Source of the DNA: GWE2-40-63 sp050179685
GTDB lineage: Bacteria > Bacteroidota > Bacteroidia > Bacteroidales > SZUA-534
Reading direction: 5' to 3'
DNA: 64,000 nucleotides
Assembly: GCA_050179685.1 (NCBI GenBank)
Contig: JBFXEW010000016.1
Span: 1-64,000 of the forward strand
A program made the translations under genes and the position numbers. Below the pieces are notes generated by a model, which searched no databases, was not told the origin of the DNA, and worked only from the letters and a program-made list of their open reading frames with translations. Below, one piece after another: positions 17,728 to 26,486 of the stretch (position 1 is the stretch's first letter; each line of letters begins with the position of its first letter).

Positions 17728-18300
17728 ATGGAATATGTATTTATAGTAATAGCCGCAATTTTTGTTAACAATATTGTTCTTAGCCAGTTTTTAGGTATTT
17801 GCCCGTTCTTAGGGGTTTCAAAAAAGATTTCTACTGCAGCCGGAATGGCTGGGGCGGTTACTTTTGTAATGGTCATAGCTACCATTGTTACTTATTTGAT
17901 TCAGAAAGCAGTACTCGATAAATTTGGCATTGGTTTTATGCAAACCATCACCTTTATTTTGGTGATTGCTTCTCTGGTTCAATTGGTCGAGATTATTCTT
18001 AAGAAAGTTAGTCCTGCCCTGTATCAGGCCCTGGGTGTTTTTTTACCTTTAATTACTACCAACTGTGCTATTCTGGGTGTGGCCATTATGACCATTCAAA
18101 AAGATTATAATTTGATGGAAGGCGTGGTTTATGCCATTGCCTCGGCCATAGGTTTCGGTCTGGCTTTAATTCTTTTTGCAGGTCTGCGTGAGCATGTCGA
18201 TTTAATGAATGTGCCCAAAGGAATGAAAGGAATGCCTATTGCCTTAGTCGTTGCCGGTATCTTAGCTATGGCTTTTATGGGCTTTAGCGGTTTGGTTTAA
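17728..18300 (+). CDS. rnfA: Rnf complex subunit A
   Basis: A 190-residue membrane subunit with six helices. 'NNIVLSQFLGICPFLGVSKK' and 'LITTNCAILGVAI' are the two conserved Cys-containing blocks that mirror those of RnfE. An AGGAGG precedes the ATG by about 9 nt. It is the last gene of the rseC-rnfBCDGEA operon, the gene order common in Bacteroidota, and is followed by a clear terminator. The whole complex couples electron flow between reduced ferredoxin and NAD+ to Na+ or H+ export. Confidence 0.95.
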   Translation: MEYVFIVIAAIFVNNIVLSQFLGICPFLGVSKKISTAAGMAGAVTFVMVIATIVTYLIQKAVLDKFGIGFMQTITFILVIASLVQLVEIILKKVSPALYQALGVFLPLITTNCAILGVAIMTIQKDYNLMEGVVYAIASAIGFGLALILFAGLREHVDLMNVPKGMKGMPIALVVAGILAMAFMGFSGLV

Positions 18301-18323
18301 ATTAAAATCTCTCATTATAATAT

Positions 18324-18350
18324 AGGCTGCTCCAACCGGGGCAGCCTTTT
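18324..18350 (+). terminator. Terminator of the rnf operon
   Basis: AGGCTGCTCC-AACC-GGGGCAGCCT forms a 10-bp stem with one G-T pair and ends in a T run. It lies 24 nt after the rnfA stop and separates the operon from the carboxylase genes. Confidence 0.85.
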
Positions 18351-18424
18351 CTGTTTTATACAACATTATAAAAAACCGCTTGTTTATAGTATCTTGTATT
18401 GTTTTAATAAATACCTACTGTTTT

Positions 18425-19945
18425 ATGGTGAAAAAAATTTCAAAAGTATTGGTGGCCAATCGGGGCGAAATAGCCCTTAGAATAATGCGGTCGTGCCGCG
18501 AAATGGGCATAAAAAGTGTGGCTGTATATTCCGAAGCAGATAGAACATCAATGCATGTTCGCTATGCCGACCGGGCTTACCCGATTGGTCCGGCTCCTTC
18601 GAACGAAAGCTACCTGAATATTGAAAAAATTATTGAGGTAGCTAAACTTTCAAAAGCAGATGCTATTCATCCCGGTTACGGTTTTTTAAGCGAGAATGCT
18701 GCATTTAGTCAGCGGTGTCAGCAGGAAGGTATTATTTTTATTGGACCTACACCCGAAGTGATAAGTACCATGGGCGACAAAATTACGGCTCGTACCACCA
18801 TGTTAAAGAGTGGTGTTCCCGTAGTTCCGGGTACAAATACAAAGCTTACCGACGATGAAAAAGTTGTGGATATCATAAATGAAATTGGACTTCCGGTAAT
18901 GATAAAAGCATCGGCCGGAGGAGGAGGAAAGGGCATGCGTTTGGTCGAAAAAGAATCAGAAATACTGAGTTCACTGCGTGGAGCCCGTTCTGAAGCTCTT
19001 ACAGCTTTTGGCGACGACACCGTTTATATCGAAAAATATATTGCCTCACCACATCATATCGAGTTTCAGATATTGGGCGATCAACATGGAAACGTGATTC
19101 ATTTGTGTGAGCGCGAATGTTCAGTTCAGCGCAGGCATCAAAAAGTTGTTGAGGAAACTCCTTCGCCAATTATGAATGCTGAGTTACGCGATAAAATGGG
19201 TCAGCATGCCATTGCCGCTGCTAAAGCGGTTAATTATTACGGGGCGGGTACCATTGAGTTTTTGGTCGACGATGAATTGAATTATTATTTTCTCGAAATG
19301 AACACCCGCTTGCAGGTAGAACACCCAATAACAGAGCGCGTAACTGGCTACGACATTGTAAAGCAGCAAATTCTGATTGCCGAAGGGCGTCCGTTAGAAA
19401 TTAAACAGGAGCAGGTAATTCAATTTGGCCACGCTATTGAGGCGCGTATTTATGCCGAAGATACCGATAATAATTTTATGCCCAGTCCGGGTTTGGTGAC
19501 TCACATTACCGAGCCTCTGGGTTTGGGCGTGCGAACCGATGGCTATGTTTTCGAAGGATTTCGGATTCCTATGGATTACGACCCCATGATATCGAAGTTA
19601 ATTGTTTCGGCACCCACCCGAAAAGAAGCCATTGAACGCATGCGGAGGGCTTTGTATGAATATAAAATTACCGGGGTGAAAACAAACATCAAATTTTTGG
19701 AACGTATTATGGATTGCCCCGACTTTAAGGAGGGTAATTACAACACGCATTTTATTAAGAATAATGAGTCATTTCTGTTGGCCGACGACGAAGCTAAGAC
19801 CCAATTCGAAGATTTGGCCATCGTTACGGCCTTTATGGATTATCATCATAAAATTAAGAAATGCCGGAATGGTTTTAACCAAATGGGGCAACCCAGCCAG
19901 TGGAAAAATTTTCATCGGAGTAGAAATGTAAAACGCGTTAATTAA
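18425..19945 (+). CDS. accC: Biotin carboxylase subunit of propionyl-CoA carboxylase
   Basis: A 506-residue cytoplasmic ATP-grasp enzyme that carboxylates biotin on the carrier protein using ATP and bicarbonate. Motifs: VLVANRGEIALRIMRSCREMG at the start, HPGYGFLSEN, the glycine-rich loop ASAGGGGKGMR, HIEFQILGDQHGN and the active-site block EMNTRLQVEHP. There is no fused biotin domain; the carrier is the next gene, 38 nt on, followed by the carboxyltransferase. The frame is open from 18380, but MVKKISK at 18425 matches family starts. AccC of acetyl-CoA carboxylase is a close relative. The neighbouring acyl-CoA carboxyltransferase, rather than AccA/AccD, points to propionyl-CoA carboxylase. 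Confidence 0.88.
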   Translation: MVKKISKVLVANRGEIALRIMRSCREMGIKSVAVYSEADRTSMHVRYADRAYPIGPAPSNESYLNIEKIIEVAKLSKADAIHPGYGFLSENAAFSQRCQQEGIIFIGPTPEVISTMGDKITARTTMLKSGVPVVPGTNTKLTDDEKVVDIINEIGLPVMIKASAGGGGKGMRLVEKESEILSSLRGARSEALTAFGDDTVYIEKYIASPHHIEFQILGDQHGNVIHLCERECSVQRRHQKVVEETPSPIMNAELRDKMGQHAIAAAKAVNYYGAGTIEFLVDDELNYYFLEMNTRLQVEHPITERVTGYDIVKQQILIAEGRPLEIKQEQVIQFGHAIEARIYAEDTDNNFMPSPGLVTHITEPLGLGVRTDGYVFEGFRIPMDYDPMISKLIVSAPTRKEAIERMRRALYEYKITGVKTNIKFLERIMDCPDFKEGNYNTHFIKNNESFLLADDEAKTQFEDLAIVTAFMDYHHKIKKCRNGFNQMGQPSQWKNFHRSRNVKRVN

Positions 19946-19983
19946 CAGTAAATTAAAACCATTCACAACTAAAGCATACAATT

Positions 19984-20493
19984 ATGGCTATAGAAGTACA
20001 ATTGGATGAACGCCTGGCAAATGTGGAATTATTGGCCGAAGATGCAAATATTGTCACCATAAAGGTCGACGATAAAGTTTATCAATTGGATATGATTCAG
20101 GTAGAACAGGGCGTCTATTCGGTTTTATATAATGGGTTATCGTACAATGTGGAGTTAATTGCTACCGAAAGCCCCAAAAAATATGCTATAAATACGTTTT
20201 ATCATTCCTATCAGGCCGAGATTATCGATGCAGAAACCCGGTATCAGCGGGCACGGAATGCGGGAAATGAATTTGAAGCGGAGAGTACGTTGATATCGCC
20301 CATGCCCGGAAAGGTTGTTAAAATTCCGGTAAAAACCGGCGATAAAGTTCAAAAAGGAGATACCGTAATTATTATTGCTGCCATGAAAATGGAAAGCGAA
20401 TACAAAGCCATGAAAGATGGCGTGGTAACTGAAATCTATGTAAAAGAAGAACAAACCATTGATGGAAATCAGGCTTTAATTAAAATTGAATAA
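19984..20493 (+). CDS. Biotin carboxyl carrier protein of propionyl-CoA carboxylase
   Basis: A 169-residue carrier. Residues about 95-169 form a biotinyl/lipoyl domain (ISPMPGKVVKIPVKTGDKVQKGDTVIIIAAMKMESEYKA). The lysine of AMKM (about residue 136) is the biotinylation site, and PMPG is the usual conserved turn. The N-terminal 90 residues form a small beta-rich region that probably docks the carrier to the complex. It lies between the biotin carboxylase and carboxyltransferase genes with gaps of 38 and 24 nt, forming a three-gene operon. Confidence 0.92.
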   Translation: MAIEVQLDERLANVELLAEDANIVTIKVDDKVYQLDMIQVEQGVYSVLYNGLSYNVELIATESPKKYAINTFYHSYQAEIIDAETRYQRARNAGNEFEAESTLISPMPGKVVKIPVKTGDKVQKGDTVIIIAAMKMESEYKAMKDGVVTEIYVKEEQTIDGNQALIKIE

Positions 20494-20517
20494 GCAACAA
20501 AAGTAAAAGATACACCT

Positions 20518-22053
20518 ATGCAAACACTCGACGATAAATACCGGATTTTTGATGAGAAAAACAAAGCTGCAGAATTGGGCGGTGGAGCTGAGCGGATTGA
20601 GAAACAACATGCCTCAGGCAAAAAAAGTGCCCGCGAGCGGATTGCCGATTTGCTCGACCCCGATACGTTTGTTGAAGTAGATAAATTGGTTACCCATCGC
20701 TCGCACGATTTTGGAATGGAGAAAAACCGTATTCTGGGCGATGGCGTGGTTTGTGGTTATGGTAAAATCGACGGACGACTGGTTTATGTTTTTGCTCAGG
20801 ATTTTACCGTTTTCGGAGGTTCGCTCAGCAGGGCCAATGCCGATAAAATTGTAAAAATTACCAAACTGGCAATGAAAATGGGTGCTCCCCTAATTGGTTT
20901 AAACGATTCGGGCGGAGCTCGCATCCAGGAAGGGGTTGAAAGTCTGGCCGGATACGCCGATATTTTTAATCTGAACGTGAAAGCTTCGGGAGTAATTCCT
21001 CAAATTTCAGTAATTATGGGGCCATGTGCCGGTGGAGCCGTTTATTCGCCTGCCCTAACCGATTTTATTATGATGGTAAAAGATACCAGCTACATGTTTG
21101 TTACCGGCCCCGATGTTATAAAAACAGTGACTCACGAAGAAGTTACCAAAGAACAATTGGGCGGCGCACTTACCCACAACAGCAAAAGCGGTGTGGCTCA
21201 TTTTACAGCCGATAACGACGAGCAGGCCATGATGATGCTTCGCGAGTTAATTGGTTTTATTCCTTCAAATAACCTCGACGATGCTCCGGTTCGCCCATGC
21301 AACGATAATATTTATCGCGAAGATGAAAAACTGCAAACCTTGGTTCCTGCCGATCCGAACAAACCTTACAACATTAAAGACCTTATTGAAACGGTAGTTG
21401 ACGATCACAACTTTTTTGAAGTAATGCCGCTGTATGCGCAAAATATTACCATTGGTTTTGCACGTTTGGGTGGATTTTCTGTGGGAATTGTTGCCAATAA
21501 TCCCGAATTCATGGCAGGAGTTCTCGACATAAACAGTGCCGTTAAAGCAGCCCGTTTTGTGCGCTTTTGCGATGCCTTTAACATTCCTTTAATTACCCTG
21601 GTCGATGTGCCCGGTTTTTTACCCGGTACCAGTCAGGAGTTTGGAGGAATTATAAAACACGGTGCCAAACTTTTGTATGCTTTTGCCGAAGCTACCGTTC
21701 CCAAAATTACTTTGATTACACGGAAAGCTTATGGGGGTGCTTACGATGTAATGGCCAGCAAGCACATTGGTGCCGATATTAATCTGGCGTATCCAACAGC
21801 CGAAATTGCCGTAATGGGAGCCGAGGGAGCGGTGAATATCCTTCAAAGGGGATTGTCGGACGCTGATCGTGCTGAGGCTATTGAAGATTACCGGATAAAA
21901 TTTGCCAATCCCTATAAAGCTGCGGAATTAGGTTATATCGATGAAATTATAAAACCCCGGGAAACCCGGTTTAAGTTATTTCAGGCTCTTGAGATGTGCC
22001 GGAATAAAAACGAAACCAATCCGCCTAAAAAACACGGTAATATTCCTTTATAA
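20518..22053 (+). CDS. pccB: Propionyl-CoA carboxylase, carboxyltransferase subunit
   Basis: A 511-residue crotonase-fold carboxyltransferase that moves CO2 from biotin to propionyl-CoA, giving methylmalonyl-CoA; in propionate-forming anaerobes related subunits act in the reverse direction. Motifs: GKKSARERIADLLD, FAQDFTVFGGSLS, the N-half oxyanion region GPCAGGAVYSPAL and the C-half VDVPGFLPGTSQE...RKAYGGAYDVMASK. In the Streptomyces enzymes the residue after GGAY distinguishes propionyl-CoA (Asp) from acetyl-CoA (Ile) carboxylases, and here it is Asp. It is last in the operon. The cobalamin adenosyltransferase at 37498 fits a B12-dependent methylmalonyl-CoA pathway. Methylmalonyl-CoA decarboxylase alpha subunits are similar, but no decarboxylase membrane subunit is adjacent. 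Confidence 0.9.
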   Translation: MQTLDDKYRIFDEKNKAAELGGGAERIEKQHASGKKSARERIADLLDPDTFVEVDKLVTHRSHDFGMEKNRILGDGVVCGYGKIDGRLVYVFAQDFTVFGGSLSRANADKIVKITKLAMKMGAPLIGLNDSGGARIQEGVESLAGYADIFNLNVKASGVIPQISVIMGPCAGGAVYSPALTDFIMMVKDTSYMFVTGPDVIKTVTHEEVTKEQLGGALTHNSKSGVAHFTADNDEQAMMMLRELIGFIPSNNLDDAPVRPCNDNIYREDEKLQTLVPADPNKPYNIKDLIETVVDDHNFFEVMPLYAQNITIGFARLGGFSVGIVANNPEFMAGVLDINSAVKAARFVRFCDAFNIPLITLVDVPGFLPGTSQEFGGIIKHGAKLLYAFAEATVPKITLITRKAYGGAYDVMASKHIGADINLAYPTAEIAVMGAEGAVNILQRGLSDADRAEAIEDYRIKFANPYKAAELGYIDEIIKPRETRFKLFQALEMCRNKNETNPPKKHGNIPL

Positions 22054-22179
22054 CTAAGGTATTGCAGGATGCAGTGTAGTTTTTACGGCAAAAATTATCA
22101 ATTAACGAAAATTTTAAGTTTTCCTTAACAATAATGTATAGTTTATTTTCGTTTCTTGGAGCAGTAAAAATTAGCCTAT

Positions 22180-24585
22180 ATGATTAAGAAATTACTGCTT
22201 TTCTCCTTTTTGTGCGGATGGTCAGGGATTATGTTTGCACAAAAATTTACCCTTAGCGGATACATCAGCGATGCTGAGAATGGCGAGGTGCTAATTGGGG
22301 CCAACGTGTATAATGCCAACGATTACCTGGGAACCATCACAAACACTTATGGATTCTACTCCTTAACCCTTCCGCAAGGAACGGTAAAATTAACCATTTC
22401 GTTTGTTGGGTATTCAACCTTTCAGCAGGAAATTCAACTTACCGAGAATAAAACAATCTCGGTTGAATTAAAACCTACCATTGAAATTGAGGAAGTTGTG
22501 GTTGAGGGAACCCGCAGCGAAGGGGGAGTAACCAGCAGCCAGATGAGTCTGATTGAAATTCCCCTGAAAACAATCAGTAAACTGCCATCCTTACTCGGCG
22601 AAACTGATATTATTAAATCCATTCAGCTGTTACCCGGAGTTCAATCGGGTTCTGAGGGAATGAGTGGAATGTACGTGCGTGGCGGAGGCCCTGACCAGAA
22701 CTTGATTTTACTCGACGGAGTTCCGGTTTATAATGTGAACCATTTGTTTGGTTTTTTCTCGGTTTTTAATGCCGATGCCATACAAAACGTAAAATTAATT
22801 AAAGGAGGTTTTCCGGCACATTATGGAGGCCGCTTGTCATCGGTTCTCGATATCAGCATGAAGGAGGGAAATGCCAAGGAATTTCATGGTACGGGTTCGG
22901 TCGGAATTATTTCTTCTAAATTGGCATTGGAAGGGCCTATTGGCGACAAAACATCGTATATAATTTCCGGACGACGCACTTATATTGATGTGTTAACCTA
23001 TCCAGTCATTCAGGCGGTAGCAAAACAAAATGGAATGGAAGAACTTAAAGCAGGTTACTTTTTTCATGATGTGAATGCCAAAATCAATCATAAATTCTCC
23101 GATAAAAGTCGTTTGTATTTAAGTGCATACGCCGGAAAAGATAAGTTTTATTTAAAAGAAGCAAGTTCTTATACCGATGAGAAATATGATCCGGAAACCG
23201 GTTCGGACGATACCGAAACCAGTTACTATCGCAACGAAGCCGGTTTTTGGTGGGGCAATCTTACTACAGCTTTGCGCTGGTCGTATGCGTTAAGCGATAA
23301 ATTGTTTTTAAGTACCACAGGCACTTTTAGTAGTTACAAAATGGTTACCCTGGCTGAATCAATTTACAATAATCAACAACCAAACAGGGCCGAATACCTG
23401 AGCGGAATTCTTGACTGGGGAGCTAAAGTGGATTTTGATTACTATCCGGTGCCCAATCATTATTTTAAATTTGGTGTTTCTGAAACTTATCACACCTATA
23501 ACCCGGGAGCACTGGCCGTATCTTACGACAGTGGAAGCGGCGAAACTGAAGAAGCCGAGTTTGGCAATAATAAAATATTTACCCACGAATTGGCTGCTTA
23601 TGTGGAAGATGATATTCGTATTGGCGATTTGTTGAAAGTAAATGCAGGTTTGCGATGGTCGGGTTTTAAGGTGCGTAATGAATTCTTTAATAGTTTGGAA
23701 CCCCGATTATCGGCACGTTTTCTTTTGTCCGAGAACTGGTCGGTAAAAGGTTCCTATGCACAAATGAGCCAATACATTAATTTACTTACCACTTCAAAAA
23801 TAGGTTTGCCTACCGATTTGTGGGTTCCGGCAACCGATATTTTAAAACCACAAAAAGCCCGGCAAGTGGCGCTGGGTTCAATGTATAAGCTGAAAAATGA
23901 ATACGAGATTAGTGTAGAAGGTTTTTATAAAACCATGGATAATCTGGTGGAGTATAAAGAAGGAGCCAGTATTTTTTCGCTCGAAAACGACTGGGAAAAT
24001 AATGTGGCTCTGGGAAAAGGATGGAGTTATGGCCTTGAGTTTTTAGTTATGAAACAACTGGGAAATACCACCGGTTGGATTGGTTACACCTGGTCGAAAT
24101 CCGATAGGCTTTTCGATAAACCCGGCCAGGAAATCAGCTTTGGCGAAAAATTCCCCTACACTTACGATCGCCGGCACGACATCAGTTTTGTTTTGTCGCA
24201 TAAAATAAATAAGCGAATGGATATAGGCCTTACCTGGGTTTTTGGAACCGGTAATGCCACCACGCTGGGTTTTGAAACCTATCCGGAAATCGATACCGAT
24301 AATTCCGATTATTATTACAACCAATGGAGCAATCAGGTAATTAATTACGAAGGACGAAACAATTATAGAATGCCAGCTTACCATCGGCTCGATGTGGGGA
24401 TAAACTTTCATAAAGAAAAGAAGTGGGGAAAACGAACCTGGAATTTTTCCGTTTACAATGCCTATAACCGGAAAAATCCTTTTTATCTCGATTGGGGTAC
24501 CGACAAAGAAACTTATCAAACAAAACTGTATAAGTACAGTATTTTTCAGATAATGCCTTCGGTTTCATATAGTTTTGAATTTTAA
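22180..24585 (+). CDS. TonB-dependent outer-membrane receptor with CNA-B-like N-domain
   Basis: An 801-residue outer-membrane protein. A signal peptide (residues 1-20, ending MFAQ) is followed by a carboxypeptidase-regulatory-like domain (about 22-105, FTLSGYISDAENGEVLIGANVYN), a plug domain (about 130-230, 'SGMYVRGGGPDQNLILLDGVPVYN') and a 22-strand beta-barrel ending in SYSFEF. At 801 residues it is shorter than SusC proteins and lacks a SusD partner. Instead a DUF4249-type lipoprotein gene follows 12 nt later, a common pairing whose substrate is not established. The start lies 126 nt after pccB. A TATTTTCG at 22144-22151 is one mismatch from the -7 consensus and could be its own promoter. 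Confidence 0.9.
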   Translation: MIKKLLLFSFLCGWSGIMFAQKFTLSGYISDAENGEVLIGANVYNANDYLGTITNTYGFYSLTLPQGTVKLTISFVGYSTFQQEIQLTENKTISVELKPTIEIEEVVVEGTRSEGGVTSSQMSLIEIPLKTISKLPSLLGETDIIKSIQLLPGVQSGSEGMSGMYVRGGGPDQNLILLDGVPVYNVNHLFGFFSVFNADAIQNVKLIKGGFPAHYGGRLSSVLDISMKEGNAKEFHGTGSVGIISSKLALEGPIGDKTSYIISGRRTYIDVLTYPVIQAVAKQNGMEELKAGYFFHDVNAKINHKFSDKSRLYLSAYAGKDKFYLKEASSYTDEKYDPETGSDDTETSYYRNEAGFWWGNLTTALRWSYALSDKLFLSTTGTFSSYKMVTLAESIYNNQQPNRAEYLSGILDWGAKVDFDYYPVPNHYFKFGVSETYHTYNPGALAVSYDSGSGETEEAEFGNNKIFTHELAAYVEDDIRIGDLLKVNAGLRWSGFKVRNEFFNSLEPRLSARFLLSENWSVKGSYAQMSQYINLLTTSKIGLPTDLWVPATDILKPQKARQVALGSMYKLKNEYEISVEGFYKTMDNLVEYKEGASIFSLENDWENNVALGKGWSYGLEFLVMKQLGNTTGWIGYTWSKSDRLFDKPGQEISFGEKFPYTYDRRHDISFVLSHKINKRMDIGLTWVFGTGNATTLGFETYPEIDTDNSDYYYNQWSNQVINYEGRNNYRMPAYHRLDVGINFHKEKKWGKRTWNFSVYNAYNRKNPFYLDWGTDKETYQTKLYKYSIFQIMPSVSYSFEF

Positions 24586-24597
24586 AGGTTTGAGAAA

Positions 24598-25512
24598 ATG
24601 AAAAAAAATATAAGCTACACCACCTGCTTACTGATACTGTTGCTATCAAGTAGTTGTAAAGAAGAAATTCCGTTCGATGCACCAGTCAATGAGCGCAAGT
24701 TGGTGTTAAATTCATTAATTACCCACGATAGCTTAATAACTGCGCAGGTATATAGAAGCAATTTGGTTACCGATAAATTTACAGGAGATTTGTATGAAAA
24801 TAATGCTGTGGTTGCCTTGTTTCAGAACAATGAATTTATTGAGAATTTAACTTTTTTAGCTGATGGAACCTACCAATCGCAGGTTACCAAAGCCAAAGCG
24901 GGTGAAACTTATGCCTTGCAGGTGAATTCGCCAACCGGGCAAAACGCCAGAGGAAGTGTCAGTGTTTTATATCCGGTTCCCATATTGGCTTTCGATTCAA
25001 TTGGCATAGTGCGCGATGGAATAAATGATGAAAGGGTCTTGCTGCGGGTTAAATTTAAGGATGATGGCAACACAAAAAACTACTATAGGGTTTCGGTGGC
25101 TGCTTACGATAGTTCTTACGATCCGGAGAACCCTGAAATGCGTCAGCAAATATACTTCCTTAGGCAATGGATAGAATCAAACGATCCGGGTTTGGATGCC
25201 GACTACGACAACTATTTATACTTTACCGATGTGTTGTTTAATGGAAAAGAATACAGTTTTGATATACTGATGGATAAGTACGATTTCAGATACAACAAGG
25301 AATATTTTTACGTTTTTCTTGAGAATATTTCTTTCGATTTTTATCGTTATGCTGTTGCACTTCCGACTCATTTCGATGCCGAAGAGATGAAATTCTTTAT
25401 GGAGGCCGTGTTGGTTTACAATAACATTGAAAATGGTTTGGGAATAATTGGTTCCTCAGCAGCTTCTATCGATTCGTTGTATAATAACAATTACAATCCG
25501 GATATTAAGTAA
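24598..25512 (+). CDS. DUF4249-type outer-membrane lipoprotein
   Basis: A 304-residue lipoprotein: signal peptide MKKNISYTTCLLILLLSSSC with the lipobox cysteine at residue 20, then KEEIPFDAPVNERKLVLNSLI, the usual DUF4249 opening. It is predominantly beta with no recognisable catalytic motif. Genes of this type follow CNA-B-domain TonB receptors throughout Bacteroidota and probably encode a surface-exposed partner of the receptor, by analogy with SusD. The coupling (12 nt to the receptor stop) supports a joint role. The transported compound cannot be inferred from sequence. Confidence 0.82.
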   Translation: MKKNISYTTCLLILLLSSSCKEEIPFDAPVNERKLVLNSLITHDSLITAQVYRSNLVTDKFTGDLYENNAVVALFQNNEFIENLTFLADGTYQSQVTKAKAGETYALQVNSPTGQNARGSVSVLYPVPILAFDSIGIVRDGINDERVLLRVKFKDDGNTKNYYRVSVAAYDSSYDPENPEMRQQIYFLRQWIESNDPGLDADYDNYLYFTDVLFNGKEYSFDILMDKYDFRYNKEYFYVFLENISFDFYRYAVALPTHFDAEEMKFFMEAVLVYNNIENGLGIIGSSAASIDSLYNNNYNPDIK

Positions 25513-25591
25513 GCTAGGTTGTTGGCTGTGTGTATGCGTTGAGAGCAAATAAAAAAATCAAAAAAAAACATTCGATTGATAACTTTTAAGT

Positions 25592-25599
25592 TAACTTTG
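25592..25599 (+). promoter_or_regulatory. Bacteroidota -7 box ahead of the higBA-like pair
   Basis: TAACTTTG matches TAnnTTTG exactly. It ends only 4 nt before the GTG start of the toxin, so transcription would begin at or just inside the start codon, giving a leaderless message. No good -33 element is visible. Confidence 0.4.
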
Positions 25600-25603
25600 T
25601 TGG

Positions 25604-25948
25604 GTGATTGCAAAGAGACAAATAATTTTTTATGGACATTATTTTGTGGACTTTTACTTGCAACAAAGCGATAAAGTTCAGGAAAAAATTGAATTTGTTT
25701 TTAAGATTATTCGGACCGTTAAAAATGTCCCAAAGAAATTTATGGAGCACTTGACCGCGACTGATGGATTATTTGAAATAAGAGTTGAATTTGAAGGCAA
25801 TATTTATAGAATATTCTGCTGTTTTGATAAGGGTAATTTAGTTGTTCTGTTTAATGGGTTCCAAAAGAAAACTCAAAAAACACCAAAGAAAGAAATAGAC
25901 TTTGCATTAAAACTAAAACAAGAATATTTTAACTCAAAAAAGACATAA
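25604..25948 (+). CDS. higB: HigB-like toxin (phage Gp49/DUF891 family)
   Basis: A 114-residue basic protein starting at GTG. 'IIFYGHYFVDFYLQQSDKVQEKIEFVFKIIRT' and 'FMEHLTATDGLFEIRVEFEGNIYRIFCCFDKGNLVVLFNGFQKKTQKTPKKEI' are the full conserved core of HigB/Gp49-type toxins, which are ribosome-associated mRNA interferases with a RelE fold. The order toxin then antitoxin (2 nt gap) is typical of higBA and opposite to the pair at 162-685. No ATG is available in frame near the start. The predicted promoter box almost touches the GTG, so a leaderless transcript is possible. Confidence 0.88.
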   Translation: MIAKRQIIFYGHYFVDFYLQQSDKVQEKIEFVFKIIRTVKNVPKKFMEHLTATDGLFEIRVEFEGNIYRIFCCFDKGNLVVLFNGFQKKTQKTPKKEIDFALKLKQEYFNSKKT

Positions 25949-25950
25949 CT

Positions 25951-26256
25951 ATGAAAAACAATGAACTAAAGAATGCTAAAAACTTTGATGAGTTATTGGA
26001 CATTAAATACGGAAAGATTGGCAATGAAAAACGAGATGCTTTTGAAGAAAAAGCACAATATTTTGTAATTAGTGAAATGTTAAAAGAAGCCAGAAAAGAA
26101 GCCAATATGACCCAGGAGGAATTAGCAACTAAAGTCGGCACAAAGAAAAGTTATATTTCAAGACTTGAAAATGGAAAATGTGACATTCAGCTTTCTACCT
26201 TGTATAGAATATTTGAATATGGTCTTGGAAAAAATATTAATATCCTCTTTAGTTAA
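25951..26256 (+). CDS. higA: HigA-like antitoxin, XRE-family helix-turn-helix
   Basis: A 101-residue protein whose C-terminal half is a Cro/C1-type helix-turn-helix (SEMLKEARKEANMTQEELATKVGTKKSYISRLENGKCDIQLSTLYRIFEYGLG). The N-terminal 45 residues (ELKNAKNFDELLDIKYGKIGNEKRDAFEEKAQYFVI) probably wrap the toxin. The start follows the toxin stop by 2 nt, so the two are co-translated. Members of this family neutralise HigB and repress their own promoter. No terminator is visible; CGGAAC...GTTCCG at about 26331-26357 is the only notable inverted repeat downstream. Confidence 0.9.
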   Translation: MKNNELKNAKNFDELLDIKYGKIGNEKRDAFEEKAQYFVISEMLKEARKEANMTQEELATKVGTKKSYISRLENGKCDIQLSTLYRIFEYGLGKNINILFS

Positions 26257-26486
26257 AAACACCAAAGTCAAGCCAACTGTTTTGTGTCAATGGTATATTC
26301 TTCAATAAAAATTATACTTACTTTTCAAACGGAACTAGTAATTTCGTTTTGTTCCGGTATGCAAAAAGCAGCCTCTTTCTAGCACTTATTTTTTGTTTAT
26401 GTTGAAAAACCTGCTAACTGCAGTGTAACCGATCCGTTTTTTTAGCGTTTTATGCTTGTATTAAAAAATCAACTAAAAAATATCAT

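Noticed and set aside
18425..22053. Acetyl-CoA carboxylase operon
   Set aside because: The carboxyltransferase is the single-chain acyl-CoA type with Asp after GGAY, not AccA/AccD.
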